Below are positions 1 to 4,773 of a stretch of DNA of 5,120 nt, in pieces; positions within the stretch are counted from its first letter, which is position 1; every line of letters starts with the position of its first letter. Both the position numbers and the translations under genes were made by a program. The notes under the pieces are model-generated. The model was given only the letters and a program-made list of their open reading frames with translations. It did not search any database and was not told the origin of the DNA. Origin of the DNA: Candidatus Uhrbacteria bacterium (GTDB lineage: Bacteria; Patescibacteriota; Patescibacteriia; UBA9934; UBA9568); assembly GCA_003497135.1 (NCBI GenBank), contig DNKR01000040.1, forward strand, positions 1 to 5,120, in the 5' to 3' direction.

Positions 1-127
1 CGGATCCTTGGTCTCTCTCCTCTTAGAAGACGCCAAGGGCGGTTTACCGTCCGCGGTTGCACGCAGAAGCGAGGTTTTAGACCCCGCAAGAATTTTAAAT
101 TGTAATGAACTTCCTGTATAACCTCCT

Positions 128-151
128 CAAGCGTCTCTCTCTTTACGCTTG
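128..151 (-). other. Hairpin with GA-repeat loop
   Basis: A 7-bp perfect stem (128-134 with 145-151) closes a 10-base loop. On the minus strand the loop reads AAAGAGAGAG. This is the clearest case of the recurring GAGAGAG motif being held single-stranded in a loop; the copy at 275-282 also lies in a short loop closed by 272-274/283-285. Confidence 0.45.
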
Positions 152-366
152 TCCGGTGATAAGGACTGCATTCGATCTGATCTCAACCAATAAAGGGAAA
201 TCTGATCGAAGCGCACTCATTACCACAAGGTTTCGTATCTTATGGTCCGTAGGCGCTTTGTTTCATTGGCCGGGATCTCTCTCCCTTACCCTAGAAACTT
301 TCGTTGTTTTTAGGGTGGACTCGCGTTTCGTCGCGATTCACAGCCAATGTTCCAAAGCGTGTCTTT

Positions 367-417
367 ATAAAAAGACAGGTATATGTACCTCGTAGAGAGA
401 CTCACATACCTGTCTTT
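367..417 (-). terminator. 12-bp hairpin followed by a T run, possible terminator or attenuator
   Basis: Positions 371-382 and 406-417 are perfect 12-base inverted repeats around a 23-base loop. Read on the minus strand, the stem ends in GTCTTT and runs straight into TTTAT, giving five T residues in a row, which suits an intrinsic terminator. On the plus strand no T run follows. The stem base is AT-rich and the loop is large, so efficiency is doubtful. The loop also contains GTCTCTCTAC (minus strand), complementary to the GAGAGAGAC motifs nearby, and a competing hairpin (361-366/371-376) uses the same stem bases, so a conditional attenuator is also possible. Confidence 0.35.
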
Positions 418-479
418 CCAAGCTAAAACAGCTTGATAACCCTATAACCCCGGGTCTTGGGCTCTCTCGCTCATTTGTG

Positions 480-534
480 GTAGATGGGGATTGGTAGATG
501 GCTTCTGACAGCCCGTCTACCATCTACTATCTAC
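480..534. repeat. Solo GTAGATGG-type imperfect hairpin (REP/MITE-like)
   Basis: Arms 480-501 and 513-534 are imperfect inverted repeats of 22 bases around an 11-base loop: six pairs at the outer end, an internal mismatch region, then about nine near-continuous pairs (one G-T). Both arms are built of the GTAGAT/GGTAGATGG units also found at the ends of the four-helix-bundle cassette at 719-1143. It contains no gene, so it looks like a miniature or deletion derivative of that cassette. It lies inside the putative RNA transcribed from the promoter at 592-620. Confidence 0.7.
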
Positions 535-536
535 TC

Positions 537-547
537 TTTTAAAGAAC
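537..547 (-). promoter_or_regulatory. boxA-like sequence in the minus-strand leader
   Basis: On the minus strand this reads GTTCTTTAAAA. It resembles the NusB/NusE-binding boxA antitermination element of rRNA leaders (TGCTCTTTAACA in E. coli, TGTTCTTTGAAAAC in Bacillus subtilis). It lies about 40 bases downstream of the predicted start of the minus-strand transcript, where a boxA would be expected. An 11-base match in AT-rich DNA is weak by itself, and no rRNA is visible in the window. Confidence 0.25.
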
Positions 548-591
548 TGCTTATTACCGCTTCTCTTGCTGTTTCATTTTTCGTTAACAGC

Positions 592-620
592 ATTGTATCA
601 TAATTAACAAATATTGTCAA
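592..620 (-). promoter_or_regulatory. Strong sigma70-type promoter reading leftwards
   Basis: On the minus strand a perfect -35 box TTGACA (615-620) is followed by 17 bases and a -10 box TACAAT (592-597), one base off consensus. The predicted start point is near 585. Upstream of the -35, at 643-662, lies AT-rich DNA made of two tandem AGCTAAAATA units, placed roughly where an UP element would be but somewhat far out. The strength suggests a highly expressed product such as a stable RNA; the only thing downstream within the window is the structured region 1-585. Confidence 0.7.
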
Positions 621-642
621 GGGTTGCGTGGCACTATATCTA

Positions 643-662
643 TATTTTAGCTTATTTTAGCT
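643..662. repeat. Perfect tandem 10-base repeat between divergent promoters
   Basis: TATTTTAGCT occurs twice back to back (643-652, 653-662). It sits 23 bases upstream of the -35 box of the leftward promoter and 25 bases upstream of the rightward one. It may be an AT-rich upstream activating sequence or a protein-binding site; each half contains AGCT. A chance duplication cannot be excluded. Confidence 0.5.
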
Positions 663-669
663 CCAAAAC

Positions 670-678
670 TTATCCACA
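670..678 (+). promoter_or_regulatory. Perfect match to the DnaA box (TTATCCACA)
   Basis: The nonamer TTATCCACA matches the DnaA-box consensus TTATNCACA exactly. It lies in the short AT-rich region between the two divergent promoters, 8 bases before the -35 of the rightward one. Only one box was seen, with no cluster, dnaA or dnaN, so this is not evidence of an origin. A single DnaA site controlling one or both promoters is possible; chance is also possible. Confidence 0.3.
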
Positions 679-686
679 TTTTGCCA

Positions 687-715
687 TTGACAGAGTGACG
701 AGAAGGTGAGATAAT
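687..715 (+). promoter_or_regulatory. Sigma70-type promoter for the four-helix-bundle and regulator genes
   Basis: A perfect TTGACA (687-692) is followed by a 17-base spacer and GATAAT (710-715), one base off the -10 consensus. Transcription would begin near 722, inside the left terminal repeat of the cassette, leaving a leader of about 37 bases before the ATG at 759. No second promoter was seen before the regulator gene at 1153, so this promoter probably serves both genes. Confidence 0.65.
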
Positions 716-718
716 TGA

Positions 719-749
719 GTAGATGGGAAATGGTAGATAGTAGATAACC
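719..749 (+). repeat. Left terminal repeat of the four-helix-bundle cassette
   Basis: It starts with GTAGATGG and continues with GGTAGAT and GTAGAT units at fixed spacing. It aligns without gaps to the reverse complement of 1113-1143. It covers the predicted transcription start and ends 9 bases before the ATG of the four-helix-bundle gene, so it forms most of that gene's leader. Confidence 0.7.
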
Positions 750-758
750 AGAATAAAT

Positions 759-1112
759 ATGACATTTAGATACGAAAATTTAGAGGTTGGTAAGCTAGTT
801 TTAGAAATTATTGATGAAATATACGAAATAACAGAAGCTTTTCCATCACACGAAAAATTCGGCTTAACATCTCAGATTCGCCGTGCAATAACATCTGTTT
901 ATTTAAATCTAGCCGAAGGAAGCGTTAGAAAAAGCGGCCCTGATTTTGCACGTTTTATAACAATTTCGCTTAGTTCACTTATAGAAACACACGCAGGATT
1001 CACAATTGCTCTCAAACGCAAATATCTGTCTGAAGAAAGCAGAGAAGATCTAAACAAACAAATAGAACGCATTTGGAAAATGCTCTGCGGTCTTCGAAAA
1101 TCACAATCCTGA
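759..1112 (+). CDS. Four-helix bundle protein (23S rRNA-associated / S23 IVP family)
   Basis: The 117-residue product has the length and pattern of the four-helix-bundle family first known from intervening sequences in 23S rRNA genes and related to the Avd accessory protein of diversity-generating retroelements. Hallmarks seen: the segment at residues 36-54 with SQIRRAITSV and NLAEG (family form roughly QIRRAavSIpsNIAEG), and the segment at 57-76 beginning RKSGPDFARF, matching the family's aromatic-rich third helix. The protein is basic and all helical, with no signal peptide or membrane segment; it probably acts in the cytoplasm, perhaps on nucleic acid. Its molecular function is unknown. 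ATG 759 is chosen because the family normally starts a few residues before the ENLEVGK-like segment; no Shine-Dalgarno is visible. The gene ends with TGA and is flanked by inverted repeats, which suggests mobility. No rRNA is recognisable next to it. Confidence 0.9.
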   Translation: MTFRYENLEVGKLVLEIIDEIYEITEAFPSHEKFGLTSQIRRAITSVYLNLAEGSVRKSGPDFARFITISLSSLIETHAGFTIALKRKYLSEESREDLNKQIERIWKMLCGLRKSQS

Positions 1113-1143
1113 CCCCATCTACCATCTACCTTCAACCATCTAC
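1113..1143 (-). repeat. Right terminal repeat of the four-helix-bundle cassette
   Basis: On the minus strand it reads GTAGATGG, then GGTAGATGGTAGATGGGG, the mirror of the left repeat. It starts immediately after the four-helix-bundle stop codon and ends 9 bases before the ATG of the regulator gene, so it occupies the place where a ribosome binding site for the regulator would normally lie. Confidence 0.7.
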
Positions 1144-1152
1144 CCAATCCAT

Positions 1153-1962
1153 ATGCCCCACTCAATACACTTCCCTATACTAAACAAACTCGGCCTAGCT
1201 GAAAACGAAGCCCTTATATATGAGCTTCTCTTGGAACGCGGCAAGAGCATGGCTCGCGATTTAGTAACTGAATCCGGCCTAGGGCGCGGAAATGTCTACA
1301 ATATTCTGACTTCCCTGCAACAAAAAGGGTTTGTTTTGCTTATTGAAGGCAAGCAAACATTGTTTCAGGCAGTTGATCCGTCAAAACTTAGAACTTTGTC
1401 TGAACAGAAAATAAAAGAAGCAAAACAGCTTGACGCCGAATTTCAAGAAGCCCTGTCCCAAATGTCCTCTACTTTTAATCTTTCAACCGGCAGGCCGACA
1501 ATACAAATTTTTGAAGGGCTGGAAGGATTTGAGCAGGCTATTTTTGACTCACTAAATACAAAAAATGAGATTCTGACTTATTCTGACCCGGTAACCATCA
1601 TGAAAGGAGAATTCGGTAAAATAAACGCGCGCTATGTAAAAAAGCGACATAACCTTAATATACCTAAACGGATTATTTTCCCTGATAATGAATCGGCGCG
1701 AAAATTAAAAAATGAAATCGCTGACGAACTAACAAATGTAGTGATTGCGCATGGTTTTTCACCCGGTTTCAATACGATTGTTGAAATATATGATAACAAG
1801 GTCGCCTTTCTAACTTTAAGGGAAGAAAAAATTATCTCCGTTATCATTGAAGACGAAGATATTGTTGCCATGCAACGAAATCAATTTGAATATATTTGGA
1901 AAAAAGAATATCAAGCCGCCAGTCCAACTTCAACAGATTTTACTGATTCAAATGCTAAATAG
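1153..1962 (+). CDS. TrmB-family winged-helix transcriptional regulator
   Basis: The 269-residue protein has the layout of TrmB-like regulators. An N-terminal winged helix-turn-helix covers about residues 12-76: LGLAENEALIYELLL opens it, the likely recognition helix is about 44-58 (GRGNVYNILTSLQQK), followed by the wing. A charged helix at about 77-108 is the probable dimerisation coil. The C-terminal sensor domain (about 113-255) begins RPTIQIFEGLEGFEQAIFD, typical of the family. It should bind DNA as a dimer in the cytoplasm; the ligand and targets are unknown, and family members often sense sugars or related metabolites. ATG 1153 is the only start that keeps the whole domain; no Shine-Dalgarno precedes it because the cassette's right repeat lies there. 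The last 16 or so residues are Ser/Thr-rich and encoded in the 52-base overlap with the convergent gene, so they may be a read-through extension. Confidence 0.85.
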   Translation: MPHSIHFPILNKLGLAENEALIYELLLERGKSMARDLVTESGLGRGNVYNILTSLQQKGFVLLIEGKQTLFQAVDPSKLRTLSEQKIKEAKQLDAEFQEALSQMSSTFNLSTGRPTIQIFEGLEGFEQAIFDSLNTKNEILTYSDPVTIMKGEFGKINARYVKKRHNLNIPKRIIFPDNESARKLKNEIADELTNVVIAHGFSPGFNTIVEIYDNKVAFLTLREEKIISVIIEDEDIVAMQRNQFEYIWKKEYQAASPTSTDFTDSNAK

Positions 1963-4754
1963 CGGGAATTACCTTCAATCCAATAGCGCGACGCTACTTC
2001 ATTATTCTCTCTTGCGCCATTAATCGCCGAAATAAAATCAGCGCGTTGTTTGGGAAATTGAAAACTCTCAATTCTTACCCAATCTACCCAAGCCTTAAGA
2101 TCATCGTGTGAAATTCCTTCGGCTCGGGCAAGATAGTTAGAATTTTTTGTATCGTCCCTCTTGCCTTTTATGACTTCTCTTTTCTGGCCATCCTTTTCAA
2201 TTATTGCAACACCAGTAATGACAAAACCGTTTTCAACATAATACGAGCCAATGTCTGTGTCAGTTGAAAACTCAAGGGTCAAAATGTTATTTTTTGCCTT
2301 TTCGTCAAAAATCTTTTCCATTGTAGCTCCGCCCAGAGCAGATCCGCGATATTTAGACGCTGTATTTACTGAACCAATATAGAGTACATCTTGATTATCT
2401 TCTTTTCTTTTTTCAATTCTTAAAAAAGTAATAATATCTTCTCCTTTAGTCAGCAGAATAAAATCGGCTTCTGTATTGTTTGGCTGCAACTTTTTCTCTA
2501 AACTCTCAACTGCAAAATAGGCCTCAACTTCATTCTCATTTTGATAATTTTCTTTAGCAATATTAATCATTTGCTCTCTTTTTTCCGGTGAAATCATTGA
2601 TGCTTTTTGGGTGCTCAATTCTACCCCTCGCAAACTCTCAAAATCTACATCACCTTCCCCCTTATGAGCGGTTTTAAATATTGAAGCAAATAGAACTGTA
2701 TCTTTTTTGAACTTATCAAGTTCATCAAGCACTTGTTGGAAACGAACATTTTCCGGGCCTTTTTCGTCAATACGTTTGGCAAAATTGCCAATAATATTTT
2801 TGGCGCGTTTTAACAGCTCATCAGCTAAATGGCCTTGGTCAACTTGCTTGCCTCTATCTTCTATATAAAAATCTTTTAATAGTTCTTCAGCAGATTTTTC
2901 CGCCAGATCAACTATTTGCGCGTACCTTGCAAAAATCGCTTTCGCGGACTCGGGATCAAGCGACTTTGCGATTTTAACAATTGCTTCGCCGTACTCTCTG
3001 CCGTATTCGCAAGAAAGAAAAGCGCGCGCGCCATCAACGCCGAATTCGCGAATAGTCGCAAACGCTTCAATGGAAGCATAATCGTTCTTTGCCAAAAATG
3101 CGACAAGCTGGGCTTGCTCGCGCATGGTAAGCTCTTTTAATTGCACACCAATATCCGCTTCCAATTGCCTACGAAAATCCGGCCGGTGTATGGCTTGCAT
3201 AAGCACCGTGACATCAACGCCATCGGTTGCGCCCTTGGGAATAATTTTTTTATCGCCTTCAATGTATTCCAGCGGATCAAAATGAACTTTATCCGCTTTG
3301 ATTTCTTTTGATAAATTATTAATATACTCGCTAATATCCTTAAAAAATTCAGGCGTTTCAGACAACAATACATAAGCCCGATTGAGTCTTTGGTTCGGAG
3401 CAACGAGTCTTTCGTCCATTTCTTCTTGCATATCGCTCAAATATTCCACAATTTCCACCAATTGAGCATCCGGCATTAATAATTCTCCTTGCGTATCTTG
3501 CAAGTGCAAAATAACTTCATCCCAAGAAACGCCTTTTGCTTCTGCCTCGTTGTATGCGTGCTGCAATATTTTATTAGATTCCACCAAAACTTCTTCTGCT
3601 TCTATTCTTGCGCCTTCATATAAATTCCAAACTTCTTTTGGAACATTAGGCGCTATTTTTCTCCATTCATCAACAGTTTCTTTTACTGTGTTTTTATCTA
3701 TAAACTTGCTTTCCACAAAATCCATAATACGCCAAGTTGTACGGTTGTCCCAATTTCTTATTGACCGAACCGCATCCAGAACGCGATCTATATCAACCCG
3801 TGTGGCTTGTCCTGGCTCGCGCGTGAATCCGGAAGCGTCAATAAAAGCAATGCTTTGAAGGGTTCCGCTGTGATCATAAGTCCCAACCGCGTCTTTTGCT
3901 ATTTGCCCCATTCTATATTCAGCGTACGACCCTTCATCCGGCGCAATATTTTGCGCGATTCGCTCATTTTCTTCATTGTCTTCTTTTGTATATTCCACTG
4001 CTTTTCTTCCGACTCCTCTGTCTCCGCTATAAACAACAACGCCCATTGACGGCTCGGTTTGTTCGCGCAACAACGATTCAATCGCACTTTTTGCCGCATA
4101 GTGTACAAAAGGCGACTTGCTCCTGTCGCTTTTTATTGCTGACAAATAATTCAGAATGCTTTCATAGGTCTCGTCCGCCCAACCTTGCGCAAGAGCATCT
4201 GCGCCAATAGTGCCTGAATAATCAATAATATTAATCTGATCCTCAAATGACGCGCGTTTTATTGCTTGATCAAATATTTCCTCACGGCTGCCGGTCATAT
4301 ACTGCAGATCTAATACCAGCCCGCCTCCGATGCTTGGAGAAATTGTTCCTTGCGTTTCAGGAATTGCCGCAAAACTTACAGAAAATAAAATCCTGTCATC
4401 TAAATGTAAAAAATTTGAAATATTAGGCGAAACAGAAAACGCGGCATCATGCAAAGAAGCTAAATAATTTTGCAACTGATCGCGTTTCTCTGGATCTTTT
4501 CGTTCTCGTTTTATAAAATTCAGTAATTCTTCAAAAAAAATCCTGGCTTTTTCAGTTTGTTCATCACTTATATATCCTCTTTCAAGATCCTTATTTATTC
4601 CAAGCTTTTCAAATATTTGATCAGTACTCTCAAAACCATCACTCGGAACCCATCCGCTTTCAAACAAACTGCGCAAATTCAAACGCAGGGCTTCTTCAGC
4701 GTTTTCGCGTTTTTCTCCAAATTCGGCCATGTTTCTATTTTGTCCTTCTCTCAT
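1911..4754 (-). CDS. Large (947-residue) protein of unknown function with C-terminal GNAT-like domain
   Basis: I do not recognise a named family for the full protein. It is highly charged and mostly helical, with no signal peptide or membrane segment and very few cysteines (one in LSCEYGREYG, central region), so it is probably cytoplasmic. The only recognisable domain is near residues 735-855: ILLTKGEDIITFLRIEKR and VLYIGSVNTASKYRGSALGG fit GNAT strands 3-4 and the acetyl-CoA loop, with Y at about 802; YVENGFVITG fits the usual YxxxGF end. The loop reads YRGSALGG where R/Q-x-x-G-x-G/A is typical, so CoA binding is plausible. The first 730 residues contain long helical stretches, a segment with GGGLVLDLQY near 145, and a central LTMREQAQLVAFLAKND segment that recalls other large CPR hypotheticals, from memory only. 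It may be an N-acetyltransferase acting on an unknown amine. A second start at 4730 (residue 9) has GAAGGA 12 bases upstream; ATG 4754 has no Shine-Dalgarno. It follows the upstream gene by 19 bases. Confidence 0.8.
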   Translation of the reverse strand: MREGQNRNMAEFGEKRENAEEALRLNLRSLFESGWVPSDGFESTDQIFEKLGINKDLERGYISDEQTEKARIFFEELLNFIKRERKDPEKRDQLQNYLASLHDAAFSVSPNISNFLHLDDRILFSVSFAAIPETQGTISPSIGGGLVLDLQYMTGSREEIFDQAIKRASFEDQINIIDYSGTIGADALAQGWADETYESILNYLSAIKSDRSKSPFVHYAAKSAIESLLREQTEPSMGVVVYSGDRGVGRKAVEYTKEDNEENERIAQNIAPDEGSYAEYRMGQIAKDAVGTYDHSGTLQSIAFIDASGFTREPGQATRVDIDRVLDAVRSIRNWDNRTTWRIMDFVESKFIDKNTVKETVDEWRKIAPNVPKEVWNLYEGARIEAEEVLVESNKILQHAYNEAEAKGVSWDEVILHLQDTQGELLMPDAQLVEIVEYLSDMQEEMDERLVAPNQRLNRAYVLLSETPEFFKDISEYINNLSKEIKADKVHFDPLEYIEGDKKIIPKGATDGVDVTVLMQAIHRPDFRRQLEADIGVQLKELTMREQAQLVAFLAKNDYASIEAFATIREFGVDGARAFLSCEYGREYGEAIVKIAKSLDPESAKAIFARYAQIVDLAEKSAEELLKDFYIEDRGKQVDQGHLADELLKRAKNIIGNFAKRIDEKGPENVRFQQVLDELDKFKKDTVLFASIFKTAHKGEGDVDFESLRGVELSTQKASMISPEKREQMINIAKENYQNENEVEAYFAVESLEKKLQPNNTEADFILLTKGEDIITFLRIEKRKEDNQDVLYIGSVNTASKYRGSALGGATMEKIFDEKAKNNILTLEFSTDTDIGSYYVENGFVITGVAIIEKDGQKREVIKGKRDDTKNSNYLARAEGISHDDLKAWVDWVRIESFQFPKQRADFISAINGARENNEVASRYWIEGNSRYLAFESVKSVEVGLAA

Positions 4755-4773
4755 ATTTCAAATTTTCAAAATC

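Larger units (their letters stand above)
1..585 (-). ncRNA. Structured non-coding region, candidate RNA or long 5' leader, left end missing
   Basis: No frame here gives a protein-like product with a usable start, and the stretch is visibly more GC-rich than the genes to the right, as structured RNA genes in AT-rich genomes often are. Hairpins are dense: 128-134/145-151 (7 bp), 171-177/204-210 (7 bp), 289-298/306-315 (10 bp), 321-325/332-336 (5 bp), 371-382/406-417 (12 bp) and 425-430/431-436-type short arms around 419-435. The minus strand is favoured because a strong promoter at 592-620 fires into the region and because minus-strand loops are purine-rich (AAAGAGAGAG, AACGAAA, ACGAAA). Against this, stems 37-42/47-52 and 289-298/306-315 each contain one G-U pair on the plus strand that becomes A-C on the minus strand. 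I could not match it to tmRNA, RNase P RNA, SRP RNA, 5S rRNA or a tRNA. It could be an rRNA-operon leader, a riboregulatory leader or a new RNA. Confidence 0.4.
714..1148 (+). mobile_element. Putative cassette with inverted terminal repeats carrying a four-helix-bundle gene
   Basis: The four-helix-bundle gene lies between inverted repeats: 719-749 on the left and the reverse complement of 1113-1143 on the right, with 22 of the first 27 positions identical and equal spacing of the GTAGAT units. Similarity may extend outward to 714 and 1148 (ATTGnGTAGATGG at both ends). The right repeat begins at the base after the stop codon, so the unit is repeat-gene-repeat with almost nothing else. There is no transposase inside, and no clear target-site duplication. 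From memory, such genes in CPR genomes often sit among GTAGATGG-like repeats. It is probably non-autonomous and moved in trans, or is a REP-type hitchhiker. Confidence 0.5.

Noticed and set aside
37..80. T-box-like sequence on the minus strand (GCGTGCAACCGCGG, close to GGGTGGNACCGCG)
   Set aside because: The UGGN bulge that must pair with the tRNA NCCA end reads UGCA here, and no Stem I specifier or aminoacyl-tRNA synthetase gene is visible.
90..160. tmRNA-like stretch (a short coding run, then TAACCTCCTC and CTCTCTC, recalling the E. coli tag end)
   Set aside because: The tag would not end in the usual Ala-rich sequence, and there is no GGTTCGAATCC-type T arm or CCA end downstream.
105..395. 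96-codon plus-strand open frame starting MNFLYNLLKRL
   Set aside because: The translation has no family-like pattern, no ribosome binding site, and the DNA is dominated by hairpins; it runs opposite to the strong promoter. Treated as a chance frame over structured RNA.
670..678. Replication origin suggested by the DnaA box
   Set aside because: Only one box, no cluster, no AT-rich unwinding element of clear form and no dnaA/dnaN nearby.
477..1143. GTAGATGG repeats considered as a CRISPR array
   Set aside because: Units are short, irregularly spaced and inverted, with a gene rather than spacers between them.
899..1165. Minus-strand open frame of 88 codons over the four-helix-bundle gene
   Set aside because: Antisense shadow spanning the right terminal repeat; translation is not protein-like.
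1632..1871. Minus-strand open frame of 79 codons inside the regulator gene
   Set aside because: Shadow of a well-supported gene; no promoter, ribosome binding site or family pattern.
2912..4210. Several 60-100 codon frames on both strands within the large gene
   Set aside because: All lie inside the 947-residue frame, which has consistent composition; their translations are cysteine/arginine-rich shadows.
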